Shown here: positions 1 through 8,837 of the stretch, in pieces | How the letters are laid out: each line of letters starts with the position of its first letter | Position numbering within the stretch: position 1 is the first letter of the stretch | Origin: Candidatus Eremiobacter antarcticus | GTDB taxonomy: Bacteria > Vulcanimicrobiota > Vulcanimicrobiia > Eremiobacterales > Eremiobacteraceae | Direction: 5' to 3' | DNA: 64,000 nucleotides | Assembly (NCBI GenBank): GCA_003244105.1 | Contig: QHBK01000006.1 | Span: 124,001 to 188,000, forward strand | Program-made: the position numbers and the translations under genes | Notes under the pieces: generated by a model | What the model was told of the DNA's origin: nothing | Database searches by the model: none | Seen by the model: the letters and a program-made list of their open reading frames with translations, nothing else

Positions 1-101
1 CGCGGGAGTTCAACGCGTTTCTGCGCAGCAAGCTGCGCTGGGACGACGCGACCCTGTGCGCGATCGGCGAAGGCCCGGCCTTGGCCGTGGTGCGCTCATA
101 A
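1..101 (+). CDS. C-terminal end of an unidentified protein (5' cut by window)
   Basis: An open frame enters from the left edge and ends at TAA 99-101, giving the last 32 residues of a protein. The tail ends in GEGPALAVVRS. It is too short to assign to a family. The only support is that the frame is open, has typical high-GC codon use and stops just before the converging gene on the other strand. Confidence 0.4.
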   Translation, partial: REFNAFLRSKLRWDDATLCAIGEGPALAVVRS

Positions 102-110
102 GCGCTTGAG

Positions 111-752
111 CTACGTGCCGGTGGGTACTGGTGCTCCGGCGGTCTCGATATGCTTGCCGCAGCTCACGATCAGCGCGGCCGCAGCCTCGGAGGTCAGCCG
201 CTCGGTGTTCACGATGATGTCGTACAGACTGGGATCTCGCCAGTTGACAGAATAGTACTGCTGCATGTAGGCGGCGCGGTGCTGATCCGATTTGCGGATC
301 TCTCTGATCGCCTCTTCGGCTGAACAACCGCGCCGAGAACGCATTCGCCGCACCCGCACGTCGAATGGCGCGGTGACGAACGCCCCAAGCGCATCCGGAC
401 GGTTTTTGAGCAAGACGGGCGCGCCGCGCCCTATCGCCACGAGCGACTTGGTGCGCGCTCGCTCTTGGATGATTCCCGCTGTCAGCGCGACCAGGCGCTC
501 TTCCGACCAGTCCGGCAGACCTTCGGCGGCATACGCTTCGGGATAGGCTGCGGTGATCACGCGGAAAAGGCGATCCACGAAGCCTTCGACGTGCTCGTCG
601 TGCGCCTCCACATACGCTGCCGGCGCTCCGATGCGGGTCGCGACGAGATCGATGATCTGCGTGTCGAGCAGTTCGGCGCCCAGCAGCGCGGCGACGCGCT
701 CGCCGACTTCGCGTCCGCCTGCGCCGATCTCCCGGCCGATGGCGACGATCAC
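111..752 (-). CDS. cytidylate kinase-like family protein
   Basis: A 213-residue P-loop protein of the cytidylate kinase-like family, which is related to Cmk but usually of unproven substrate. The N-terminus has GREIGAGGREVGERVA at residues 6-21, the family's variant of the nucleotide-binding loop (typically SREYGSGGREIA). A central IGRGAPVLL segment and a basic RVRRMRSRRG lid-like stretch follow, as expected for a nucleoside monophosphate kinase fold. It lies 12 nt downstream of the 116-residue gene on the same strand, so the two are probably co-transcribed. The phosphate acceptor cannot be read from sequence, and true Cmk could be encoded elsewhere. Confidence 0.8.
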   Translation of the reverse strand: MIVAIGREIGAGGREVGERVAALLGAELLDTQIIDLVATRIGAPAAYVEAHDEHVEGFVDRLFRVITAAYPEAYAAEGLPDWSEERLVALTAGIIQERARTKSLVAIGRGAPVLLKNRPDALGAFVTAPFDVRVRRMRSRRGCSAEEAIREIRKSDQHRAAYMQQYYSVNWRDPSLYDIIVNTERLTSEAAAALIVSCGKHIETAGAPVPTGT

Positions 753-764
753 AGCGGGGGCGCC

Positions 765-1115
765 TTATCGGCCGCCGTTCGCGGACCCTTCAGTAGCGCT
801 GGGTGCATCGGGCCCCTCGACGTCCGCCCAGAGGCGAGCCGGCAACTCAGCCATGAGCGCACCGCCTTCGCGCTGTAAGGTGTCGGCGGCTTGTCGATAC
901 GCCACCGGTGCTGCGTCCAGATCGAGCGCGACAATCCAACGTAGATCGGTGCGGCGGTTATCGCCGCGCTGCGGCGCCCGAGGCTTTTCACCCGGCGGCA
1001 CCGCGGCGATCAGAATCGCGTCGGGATCGGTCCCCTGATTGCGGAACCAGTCCACAGCTCCGGTCGCCTGACCCAAGACATCGAAAGAAGCGGCCACCAA
1101 CCTGCGCTCGTGCAT
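765..1115 (-). CDS. small protein resembling the general-stress YflT domain
   Basis: A 116-residue protein. Residues 5-42 read as one strand-helix-strand unit (LVAASFDVLGQATGAVDWF then a DPDAILIA strand). This resembles the heat/general-stress YflT-type domain, where a sequence like VVGVF..REEAERAVEELR is usual. The C-terminal half is polar and unassigned. It starts the two-gene minus-strand unit with the cytidylate kinase-like gene and is divergent from icd, so the 138 bp between 1116 and 1253 should hold promoters for both. The family link is by pattern only, and an uncharacterised protein is the alternative. Confidence 0.55.
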   Translation of the reverse strand: MHERRLVAASFDVLGQATGAVDWFRNQGTDPDAILIAAVPPGEKPRAPQRGDNRRTDLRWIVALDLDAAPVAYRQAADTLQREGGALMAELPARLWADVEGPDAPSATEGSANGGR

Positions 1116-1253
1116 TCCGCACCATCAATTGGGTCGTGGCAACCACAACCCTGCACGCGTAACGGATACCGGGCTGCTCGCGAAGCGACATCTGTTGCGC
1201 GCCTGCGGTGCGAGTCAAAGGTCCGAGCGCGCGACGTCGCGGAAGAGCAAATC

Positions 1254-2699
1254 ATGCACACAAAGACGCCGATCACGGTGGCGTACGGCGACGGCATCGG
1301 CCCCGAGATCATGCAGGCGACGCTCGACGTGATCATGGCCGGCGGCGCGCAGCTCGATCTGGACATCATCGACATCGGAGAGAAGGTCTATCTGTCAGGC
1401 GAGGTCGCCGGTATACAGCCGAGCTCCTGGGATTCGCTGCGGCGCACGAAAGTTTTCCTCAAAGCGCCCATTACCACGCCGCAAGGCGGCGGTTTCAAAA
1501 GCCTCAACGTCACCACCCGCACGACGCTCGGCCTGTACGCGAACGTTCGTCCGTGCGTCTCCTACGACCCGTTTATCCGGACGAAGCATCCCGGCATGAA
1601 CGTCATCATCGTACGCGAGAACGAAGAAGATGTCTACGGTGGGATCGAGTATCGCCAAACGCAGCAGATGGCCGAGTGCTTGCGGCTCATCTCGCGGCCG
1701 GGCACGGAGCGGATCGTGCGCTTCGCGTTTGAATACGCGCGCCGCAACAACCGCAAAAAAGTGACGTGCTTCGCTAAAGACAACATCATGAAGATCACGG
1801 ACGGCCTGTTTCACCGCATCTTCGACGAGATCGCGGGGCAGTACGCGGACCTCGAGCACGAGTTCTGGATCGTCGATATCGGCGCAGCGAAGCTCGCGGA
1901 CACACCGCAGGCGTTCGACGTGGTTGTGCTGCCGAATCTGTACGGTGACATCCTGTCCGACGTGGCCGCTCAAATCGCGGGGTCGGTGGGCTTGGCCGGC
2001 TCGGCCAACATCGGTGACATGTGTTCGATGTTCGAGGCCATCCACGGCTCGGCGCCGCGCCGTGCCGGCCAAAACGTCGCGAACCCATCAGGACTCATGC
2101 AGGGCGCCATCCTGATGCTCGTCCATATCGGCCAATCCGACGTTGCAAGCCGGGTGCAAAACGCATGGCTGAAGACCATCGAGGACGGCATCCACACCTA
2201 CGACATCTATAAGGAAGGCGTCAGCAGGCAAAAGGTAGGCACGAAAGAGTTCGCCGCGGCTGTGATCGCAAGATTGGGCCAACAGCCGGGGACGCTCCCC
2301 GCTGCGCATTACGCCGCGGCCGACGAGTGGAAAGCTCCGCCGCTGGAACGCCCCCGATCCGAGCGCAAGGTCATGGTCGGTGTCGACGTCTATGTCGAAT
2401 GGAACGACGGCAAGCCGCAAGACCTCGGATCCAGGTTGCGGCAAGTCGGGGGCGCCACGCTTGAGCTGGACACCATCTTCAACCGCGGCACCATCGTCTG
2501 GCCGAGCGGGTTGCCGGAGACGTTTTGCACCGACCACTGGCGTGCGCGCTTTTTGGCCACGAACGGAAAAGCGCTCGAACACGGCGACATCGTCACGCTG
2601 CTGACCAAAGTCAACGATGCCGGCTTCGACTGCATCAAGACCGAAAATCTCTACACGTTCGACGGCGTGCCGGGCTATTCGTCCGCCGAAGCGCAGTAG
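1254..2699 (+). CDS. icd: isocitrate dehydrogenase, Thermus-type
   Basis: Decarboxylates isocitrate to 2-oxoglutarate in the TCA cycle; NADP is the likely cofactor. The 481-residue length matches the long Thermus-type enzyme, which carries a C-terminal extension beyond the core shared with isopropylmalate dehydrogenase. Visible signatures are AYGDGIGPEIM near the N-terminus, NVIIVRENEEDVYGGIEY in the active-site loop, NLYGDILSD around residue 227 (Mg and substrate site) and EAIHGSAP near residue 262. ATG 1254 was chosen over the longer frame because GGAAGAG lies just upstream at 1241-1247 and homologous sequence begins here. acnA follows after 9 nt, so two consecutive TCA enzymes share a transcript. 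Citrate synthase is not in the window. Confidence 0.93.
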   Translation: MHTKTPITVAYGDGIGPEIMQATLDVIMAGGAQLDLDIIDIGEKVYLSGEVAGIQPSSWDSLRRTKVFLKAPITTPQGGGFKSLNVTTRTTLGLYANVRPCVSYDPFIRTKHPGMNVIIVRENEEDVYGGIEYRQTQQMAECLRLISRPGTERIVRFAFEYARRNNRKKVTCFAKDNIMKITDGLFHRIFDEIAGQYADLEHEFWIVDIGAAKLADTPQAFDVVVLPNLYGDILSDVAAQIAGSVGLAGSANIGDMCSMFEAIHGSAPRRAGQNVANPSGLMQGAILMLVHIGQSDVASRVQNAWLKTIEDGIHTYDIYKEGVSRQKVGTKEFAAAVIARLGQQPGTLPAAHYAAADEWKAPPLERPRSERKVMVGVDVYVEWNDGKPQDLGSRLRQVGGATLELDTIFNRGTIVWPSGLPETFCTDHWRARFLATNGKALEHGDIVTLLTKVNDAGFDCIKTENLYTFDGVPGYSSAEAQ

Positions 2700-2708
2700 G
2701 CGGCAGCG

Positions 2709-5423
2709 ATGATGGACTCGTTCGGCACCCAAGCCACCCTGCAAGCGGGTTCACAAGAATACGGCTACCGCAGCCTGACGGCGTTGGAGGCGGCCGGTAT
2801 CGGTCATCCTTCCAAGCTCCCTTTCTCGCTGAAGGTGCTCCTCGAGAATCTGTTGCGCTGCGAAGACGGCCGGTCCGTCACGGCAGCCCACATCCAGGCG
2901 TTGGCCAACTGGGATCCGGCGCGGCCGGTGCGAACCGAGATTTCCTTTCGGCCGGCGCGGGTGCTGTTGCAAGATTTCACGGGTGTGCCCGCGGTTGTGG
3001 ACCTCGCGGCAATGCGCGACGCAATGGCGGCGCTGGGCGGCGATCCCGGCCGCATCAATCCGCTGCAAGACGTGGAGTTGGTCATCGACCACTCGGTGCA
3101 GGTGGACGCCTGGGGCAGCCGGGCCGCGTTCCAAATCAACGCCGATAAGGAATTCGAACGCAACCAAGAGCGCTATGCGCTGTTGAAGTGGGCTCAGTCG
3201 GCGTTGCACCGCTTTACCGTCCTGCCGCCCGACACGGGCATCGTCCATCAGGTCAATCTCGAGTACTTGGGGCGCGTCGTCTTCGAGGAGAAGTTCGGCA
3301 ACGGCATCCTGGCGTATCCGGACACGCTGGTCGGCACCGACTCGCACACGACCATGATCAATGGTCTCGGCGTCTTGGGCTGGGGAGTCGGCGGCATCGA
3401 AGCGGAGGCTGCGATGCTCGGGCAGCCGCTGAGCATGCTCGTGCCGGAGGTTGTCGGTTTTCGCCTCACCGGCAAGCTGCCGGAAGGCGCGACCGCGACG
3501 GACCTCGTCCTCACGGTCACCCAGATGCTGCGCCGCCACGGCGTGGTCGGAAAGTTCGTGGAATTTTTCGGCACCGGCTTGAGCAATCTCAGCGTCGCAG
3601 ACCGGGCGACCATCGGGAATATGTCGCCTGAATACGGCTCGACGTGCGCCATCTTTCCGATCGACGAAGCGAGCCTGGAATATCTGCGCCTCACCGGCCG
3701 AGACGAGCGTCAGTTGCGCCTCGTGCGAGCGTATGCGGAAGCTCAGGGCCTGTTCCGAACCGATTTCTCGCACGACCCCGCCTTCAACAGCGTGGTCGAG
3801 CTCGACCTGACGACGGTCGAACCGTGCATCGCGGGTCCCAAACGGCCGCAGGACAGAGTGCCTCTGCGCACGGCCAAAGATGCGGTCGTCGCGACGGCTC
3901 AGGCCGCCGGCAGAGCCGCTTCGAGCGGCGGCAGCGACGGTGGTTCAGGCTCGGTCGCCACACTGACGGAAACACAGACGGGCGTTCGAGACGGCTCGAT
4001 CGTCATCGCCGCCATTACGAGCTGCACGAACACGAGCAACCCGGCGGTCCTCGTGGCGGCCGGGCTTTTGGCGAAGAAGGCCGTCGAGCGGGGCCTCAAA
4101 CCGCCGCCCTGGGTGAAGACAAGTTTCGCTCCCGGCTCAAAAGTGGTCACCGACTACCTGCAAAAGGCCGGGCTCACCACGTACCTCGAGCAGCTCGGCT
4201 TTTTCTTGGTGGGCTACGGATGCACGACATGCATCGGCAACAGCGGTCCCTTGGATCCGGCGATCGCGCAGGACATCTCGCAGCACGCGCTCTCCGTGTG
4301 CGCCGTCTTGTCGGGCAACAGAAACTTCGAGGGCCGCATCCATGCGCTCGTGCGGAACAACTACCTTGCGTCGCCGCCGTTGGTGGTGGCGTATGCCTTG
4401 GCCGGCCGCATGGACATCGACATGCTCAACGAGCCGCTCGGTGAAGATTTCGAGCGGCGGCCGGTGTTCTTGCGCGATCTGTGGCCGTCGTCGCAAGACG
4501 TCAGCCGCGTGGTCGCAGAATCGGTCGCCGAATCCATGTTCCGGCTGCAGTACGCGCATGCGTTCGCGGGTGACGAGCGCTGGCAGTCGCTGCAAGTCCC
4601 GAACGCGGAGCGTTTTGCCTGGCAGTCCGACTCGACATACGTGCGCCGGCCGCCCTTCTTCGAAGGCGTCAGGCAGCAACCGGAAGCGCCGAAGGATATC
4701 AACGGCGCGCGCGTTCTCGCACTGCTTGGTGACAGTGTGACGACGGATCATATCTCACCGGCCGGCGCGATCGCCTTGAACTCGCCGGCCGGCGCCTATC
4801 TTGTGGAGCATGGAGTGGCGCACGCCGACTTCAACTCGTACGGCGCCAGACGCGGCAACCACGAGGTCATGATGCGCGGCACGTTCGCGAACGTCCGGCT
4901 GCGCAACCTGATGGCTCCCGGAACCGAAGGTGGCGTCACCCGCCACTTGCCGGATGGCGTGCCGGGCTCGATCTTCGACGTCGCAATGAGGTATCGCGAG
5001 GAGAACGTTCCACTCATCATCATCGCCGGCAAAGAATATGGTTCCGGCTCGTCGCGGGATTGGGCCGCGAAGGGGCCGCTGCTGCTGGGCGTGCGCGCCG
5101 TGATCGCGGAGAGCTTCGAACGCATCCACCGCAGCAACCTCGTGGGCATGGGCATCCTGCCGCTCCAGTTCGCGGGTGAGGATAGCGCTGCCGCATTGGG
5201 CCTTTCCGGAGAAGAGATCTATGATATCTTGGGTGTCGAGCTCGGCTTAACCCCGGGCATGTTCCTTACGGTACGGGCCCACCGACTGAACGGAGGGACG
5301 GTCTCGTTGAAAGTGCTCGTGAGGATCGACACTCCCGACGAGGTCGAGTACTACCGGCACGGAGGCATCCTGAACTACGTCTTGCGCAGCCTCTCAAGCG
5401 CCACGGAAGCCGGCGCACAGTAA
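2709..5423 (+). CDS. acnA: aconitate hydratase A
   Basis: Interconverts citrate and isocitrate using a [4Fe-4S] cluster. The 904-residue length fits the AcnA/IRP1 type. The cluster cysteines are visible in ITSCTNTSNP (Cys near residue 438) and GYGCTTCIGNSGPL (two Cys near 505 and 508). The swivel domain carries GDSVTTDHISPAG and GSGSSRDWAAKGP, which hold substrate-binding Ser and Arg. Two ATGs stand in tandem at 2709 and 2712, with no strong Shine-Dalgarno sequence. It lies 9 nt after icd. Cluster supply would come from the suf operon at 54-59.6 kb. The C-terminus looks intact, although an Hsp20 remnant begins at its stop codon. Confidence 0.96.
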   Translation: MMDSFGTQATLQAGSQEYGYRSLTALEAAGIGHPSKLPFSLKVLLENLLRCEDGRSVTAAHIQALANWDPARPVRTEISFRPARVLLQDFTGVPAVVDLAAMRDAMAALGGDPGRINPLQDVELVIDHSVQVDAWGSRAAFQINADKEFERNQERYALLKWAQSALHRFTVLPPDTGIVHQVNLEYLGRVVFEEKFGNGILAYPDTLVGTDSHTTMINGLGVLGWGVGGIEAEAAMLGQPLSMLVPEVVGFRLTGKLPEGATATDLVLTVTQMLRRHGVVGKFVEFFGTGLSNLSVADRATIGNMSPEYGSTCAIFPIDEASLEYLRLTGRDERQLRLVRAYAEAQGLFRTDFSHDPAFNSVVELDLTTVEPCIAGPKRPQDRVPLRTAKDAVVATAQAAGRAASSGGSDGGSGSVATLTETQTGVRDGSIVIAAITSCTNTSNPAVLVAAGLLAKKAVERGLKPPPWVKTSFAPGSKVVTDYLQKAGLTTYLEQLGFFLVGYGCTTCIGNSGPLDPAIAQDISQHALSVCAVLSGNRNFEGRIHALVRNNYLASPPLVVAYALAGRMDIDMLNEPLGEDFERRPVFLRDLWPSSQDVSRVVAESVAESMFRLQYAHAFAGDERWQSLQVPNAERFAWQSDSTYVRRPPFFEGVRQQPEAPKDINGARVLALLGDSVTTDHISPAGAIALNSPAGAYLVEHGVAHADFNSYGARRGNHEVMMRGTFANVRLRNLMAPGTEGGVTRHLPDGVPGSIFDVAMRYREENVPLIIIAGKEYGSGSSRDWAAKGPLLLGVRAVIAESFERIHRSNLVGMGILPLQFAGEDSAAALGLSGEEIYDILGVELGLTPGMFLTVRAHRLNGGTVSLKVLVRIDTPDEVEYYRHGGILNYVLRSLSSATEAGAQ

Positions 5424-5553
5424 TACCGCGGCGCGGCGGCTTCTGACTCTCGATACCGATAAGGTCAGCGCGGAGTACGACAGCGGCATTCTGCGCGTGA
5501 CGGTGCCGCTGATGAAGCCGGCTCAGGCCAAGAAGGTATCCATCAAGGGCTGA
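5422..5553 (+). pseudogene. remnant of a small heat-shock protein (Hsp20) C-terminus
   Basis: Immediately after the acnA stop, a different frame encodes about 43 residues ending at TGA 5551-5553. It contains DTDKVSAEYDSGILRVTVP and then PAQAKKVSIKG. This is the C-terminal half of an alpha-crystallin domain, where families typically read V.ADKI.A.Y.NGVL.VTLPK....KKI.V. The N-terminal region and the first half of the domain are missing, and no start codon or ribosome site precedes it. It therefore looks like a decayed or deletion-truncated hsp20, followed directly by its original terminator. Confidence 0.7.
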
Positions 5554-5572
5554 TCTGCCCTAGCCCAATCCG

Positions 5573-5605
5573 GCAGGCGGTCGACACGACCGCCTGCTTT
5601 TTATT
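5573..5605 (+). terminator. strong intrinsic terminator after acnA/hsp20 remnant
   Basis: A perfect 11-bp stem, GCAGGCGGTCG (5573-5583) with CGACCGCCTGC (5587-5597), has a 3-nt loop and is followed by TTTTTATT. It ends the icd-acnA transcript and the Hsp20 remnant, before the ABC permease genes. Confidence 0.9.
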
Positions 5606-5703
5606 GTCACGGGCTCTCAAGAGGGCGGCGCCGTCGCGGCACAGCCCTAAAGAGGCAGGCAAGCTCGGCGAGCCGAACGCATGGGCCCAATCAGTCCAAA
5701 CGC

Positions 5704-6687
5704 ATGCTGACATACACCATCCGCCGGACGCTGCAGGCCATTCCGCTGATGATCCTCATCAGCATCATTCTGTTCGCCATTCTCCATCAGATGCCGGGCG
5801 GGCCGCTCGCGCCCTACATGCAGAATCCCCACATCACCGCCGCGGACATCGAGCGGCTCAAGCACAACTTCGGTTTAGACCGCCCAGTCTGGGTGCAGTA
5901 CCTGTCGTGGCTCGGGAAGTACCTGACGGGCGACTGGGGCTGGTCGACGATGAACTCGACGCCCGTCACAGAGGCCATCTTGGAACGGCTGCCGGCGACG
6001 CTGGAGCTGATGGGCGTGTCGTTTGTCGTCTCGGTCACCCTCGGGCTCATTGCCGGCATCTTGGCGGCGGTCAAGCCATATTCGCCGGTCGACTACTTCG
6101 TCACGACCTTTGCGTTTTTCGGATTCTCGATGCCGGTCTTTTGGTTCGCGCTGATGCTGCAGATGCTGTTCTCGGTGACGGGCATCCACTTCCAGATGTT
6201 CGGGTACGCGTTCGATTTCAGTTTGCCGTCGGCCGGAATGACGTCGACGGAAGGCGGCAATTTCGTCGATCGGGTCAGGCATTTGGTGCTCCCCGTGATC
6301 ACGCTGGCTCTCATACAACTGGCGACGTGGTCGCGCTTCACGCGCGCATCGATGCAAGAAGTGCTGCACACGGATTACATGCGTACGGCCGCCGCCAAAG
6401 GCCTCACGTTTTTCAGCATTCTCATCAAGCACGGACTGAAAAACGCGCTCATGCCGGTCGTCACCATCACGGCGCTGTCCCTCCCCGGGCTTTTCGGGGG
6501 CGCCATCATCACGGAATCGATCTTCGCCTGGCCCGGGATGGGACGTCTGTTCATCACTGCGCTCCAACAGCAAGACTTTTCACTGCTCATGGGCTATCTG
6601 GTCCTGAGCGCCTTCTTGGTGGTGTTCTTCAATTTGCTGGCCGACCTGGCGTACGGCTGGCTGGACCCACGCGTGAAGTATGACTAG
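5704..6687 (+). CDS. ABC transporter permease, DppB/OppB family
   Basis: An inner-membrane permease of 327 residues for the peptide/nickel/opine class of importers. It starts with the family's N-terminal helix (YTIRRTLQAIPLMILI), followed by the periplasmic segment containing FGLDRPVWVQY. The cytoplasmic EAA loop reads AAAKGLTFFSILIKHGLKN near residue 229, where the ATPase docks. About six membrane helices can be drawn. The partner DppC-type gene follows after 9 nt. No binding protein or ATPase gene of this class is adjacent, so those parts must be encoded elsewhere or to the left of the window. The substrate cannot be read from sequence. Confidence 0.92.
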   Translation: MLTYTIRRTLQAIPLMILISIILFAILHQMPGGPLAPYMQNPHITAADIERLKHNFGLDRPVWVQYLSWLGKYLTGDWGWSTMNSTPVTEAILERLPATLELMGVSFVVSVTLGLIAGILAAVKPYSPVDYFVTTFAFFGFSMPVFWFALMLQMLFSVTGIHFQMFGYAFDFSLPSAGMTSTEGGNFVDRVRHLVLPVITLALIQLATWSRFTRASMQEVLHTDYMRTAAAKGLTFFSILIKHGLKNALMPVVTITALSLPGLFGGAIITESIFAWPGMGRLFITALQQQDFSLLMGYLVLSAFLVVFFNLLADLAYGWLDPRVKYD

Positions 6688-6696
6688 GATGCAAGC

Positions 6697-7629
6697 ATGG
6701 CAGGCATAACGCAGACGATCCCCTCGGGCGCGTTGCTGCCGGTCCAGGGCGTCGAGGAGTATCCGCAAGATCGGCACCAAACGTGGCGCAAATTCTCTCG
6801 ACACCGCCTCGCGCTGTCCGGCGCCATCGTCCTGCTGCTGCTGGTGTTCGGCGCGACCGCCGCGCCCTGGCTCTCACACTTCGACCCGAACGCCATCGAC
6901 ACGCAGTGGTCAGGGACGCCGCTTGCTCCTGGAGCGTTCGGCCACTGGATCGGCACAGATGAGATCGGCCGCGACCTCTACACGAGGCTCTTGTTCGGGG
7001 CGCGCATCTCGCTGACGTTGGCGGTCTTTGCGGTCGTCATCGAAGTCGTGCTGGGAACGCTCATCGGCGCCGTCGCCGGCTACTACGGCGGTAAAATCGA
7101 CGGCGCGCTGATGCGCCTGACCGACACGTTCTTGTCCATCCCGCTGTTGCCGTTGTTGCTCGTCATCACCGGCATCGTCGCGGCAAGCTCGAGCAAGGCC
7201 GCGCTCAATTTCGCGTCCATCGTGCTCATCATCGGGTTGCTGTCGTGGATGAACGTCGCCCGCTTGGTGCGCGGATCGTTTCTGAGCTTGCGGGAGAAAG
7301 AGTTCTGCGAGGCCGCCCGGGCCATCGGCAGCAACGACTCGCGCATCGTCATCCGTCACCTGCTGCCCAACGCCGTCGCCCCGATCGTCGTCCAAGCGAC
7401 CCTGGATGTCGGCAACGTCATCCTGCTCGAGTCGGCGCTCTCGTATTTGGGCTTCGGCATTCAGCCGCCGACCGCGTCCTGGGGCAGCATGCTCGCCAAC
7501 GCCCAAGAGAACATCACAATCGCGCCGTGGGCTGCGATCTATCCCGGCCTCTGCATCTTCATCACAGTGCTGGCGGTGAATTACATGGGCGACGGGCTGC
7601 GCGACGCGCTCGATCCGAACGTCCAATAA
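6697..7629 (+). CDS. ABC transporter permease, DppC/OppC family
   Basis: The second permease of the peptide-type importer, 310 residues. It shows the N-terminal cytoplasmic tail and first helix (ALSGAIVLLLLVFGATAAPW), then the family hallmark GTDEIGRDLYTRLLFGARISL. The EAA loop reads EAARAIGSNDSRIVIRHLLPN and contacts the ATPase. The C-terminus contains SALSYLGFGIQPPTASWG, which is highly conserved in OppC/DppC. It lies 9 nt after the DppB-type gene. It is followed by tRNA-Leu, so no ATPase genes follow as in a standard dpp operon. Confidence 0.92.
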   Translation: MAGITQTIPSGALLPVQGVEEYPQDRHQTWRKFSRHRLALSGAIVLLLLVFGATAAPWLSHFDPNAIDTQWSGTPLAPGAFGHWIGTDEIGRDLYTRLLFGARISLTLAVFAVVIEVVLGTLIGAVAGYYGGKIDGALMRLTDTFLSIPLLPLLLVITGIVAASSSKAALNFASIVLIIGLLSWMNVARLVRGSFLSLREKEFCEAARAIGSNDSRIVIRHLLPNAVAPIVVQATLDVGNVILLESALSYLGFGIQPPTASWGSMLANAQENITIAPWAAIYPGLCIFITVLAVNYMGDGLRDALDPNVQ

Positions 7630-7682
7630 CTGCGAGCAGCTTTGGCCCGCGCCGCGCTTGACGCTGTGGCGCATCGGTCCGC

Positions 7683-7766
7683 GCCCAGGTGGCGGAATTG
7701 GTAGACGCGCTAGTTTGAGGGGCTAGTCGGGTAACACCGGTGCAGGTTCGAGTCCTGTCCTGGGCA
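7683..7766 (+). tRNA. tRNA-Leu (anticodon GAG)
   Basis: A complete class II tRNA cloverleaf of 84 nt. The acceptor stem is GCCCAGG/CCTGGGC (7683-7689 and 7759-7765) with discriminator A7766. The anticodon stem CTAGT/GCTAG encloses loop TTGAGGG, giving anticodon GAG (Leu, codons CUC/CUU). The long variable arm CGGGTAACACCGG and the T-loop TTCGAGT are both present. The 3' CCA is not encoded. Confidence 0.96.
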
Positions 7767-7783
7767 AGAGAAACGGAGTGGTT

Positions 7784-8815
7784 GTGAAGTTTGCGATCGG
7801 CATCGACCTTGGGGGAACGCATACCGCGGCAGCGGCGGTGAGTCACGACGGCACGATTCTGGCTCGAGCGGAACGAGAGCTCTCGGATCTCGAGCCTGAT
7901 GTCGTCGTCGATGAGATCGACCGGGCCTTCAATGAAGTCTTAGGCGCGCTGGACTCCGCCGATTGCGTCGGCGTCGGTATTGGGGCCCCCGGCAACATCG
8001 ATGAAAAAACAGGCAGCGTCCGCTTCTCCCCGAATTTCCACTGGCATGACGTGCCATTGCGGGCGCTGCTCGAGAAACGCATCAAACACCCGCTGCACAT
8101 CCTCAACGACGCGCGCTGCGCCACGCTCGGCGAGTACCTGTACGGCAGCGGCAAAGGCGTCTCGGAATTCGCGCTTCTGACGTTGGGCACGGGCATCGGC
8201 GGGGGATTCATCGCGGGTGGCAAGCTCGTCATCGGCGCTGCCATGGGCGCGGGCGAAGTTGGCCATCATGTGATCCGACCAGACACGGGTTTTGTATGCG
8301 GCTGCGGCAAGATCGGCTGTTTCGAAGCGCAGGCTTCCGGCATGGGCCTGCTTCGTCACGCGCTCGCGCTTGCGCCCTCCTTTCCTCGCAGCTCGCTTTT
8401 GACGCGCAAGCCGCCCGAGCGCTGGGGCACCAAGATGATCCGCAAGGCAGTGATGAAAGGCGACGAACATGCAAGCGCCGCATGGCAGCGTTTCCTCGCC
8501 GACCTCGCGCTCGGCGTCTCCAACATCATCGCCTTCATGAACCCCGCGGTGATCGCTCTCGGCGGCGGCGTCGGACAGACGGACAAGAGCGTCTTAGCGC
8601 AGCCGCTGACCAAACTCGTGGATGCGCTCACGACTATGGTGCCCAAAGGCATGACGCGCATCGTGTCCGCCACGCTGGGAAACGACGCCGGCATGATCGG
8701 CGCCGCGGCTTTAGCGCAAGCCGGAGGGGTCAGCGCCATCGCTCATTCGCTTGACGGCGTTCCGCGGCAATCGTCGGCATCAGCAACGTTGGCCATCGCA
8801 AAATCTCCGCGCTGA
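7784..8815 (+). CDS. ROK-family sugar kinase (glucokinase-like)
   Basis: A 343-residue ROK protein, probably a cytoplasmic ATP-dependent hexose kinase. The phosphate-binding motif is GIDLGGTHTAAA at the N-terminus. LNDARCATLGEY carries the catalytic Asp. LGTGIGGGFIAGG and GEVGHHVI follow, then the zinc-binding ROK motif CGCGKIGC. An insertion with KPPERWGTK is unassigned. There is no N-terminal HTH, which favours a kinase over a ROK repressor. GTG 7784 was chosen over GTG 7778 because GGAG at 7775-7778 overlaps the earlier codon but sits 5 nt before this one. The gene begins 17 nt after tRNA-Leu. Its exact sugar is unknown. Confidence 0.87.
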   Translation: MKFAIGIDLGGTHTAAAAVSHDGTILARAERELSDLEPDVVVDEIDRAFNEVLGALDSADCVGVGIGAPGNIDEKTGSVRFSPNFHWHDVPLRALLEKRIKHPLHILNDARCATLGEYLYGSGKGVSEFALLTLGTGIGGGFIAGGKLVIGAAMGAGEVGHHVIRPDTGFVCGCGKIGCFEAQASGMGLLRHALALAPSFPRSSLLTRKPPERWGTKMIRKAVMKGDEHASAAWQRFLADLALGVSNIIAFMNPAVIALGGGVGQTDKSVLAQPLTKLVDALTTMVPKGMTRIVSATLGNDAGMIGAAALAQAGGVSAIAHSLDGVPRQSSASATLAIAKSPR

Positions 8816-8837
8816 GAACCATACGTCTGGAGGTGTC

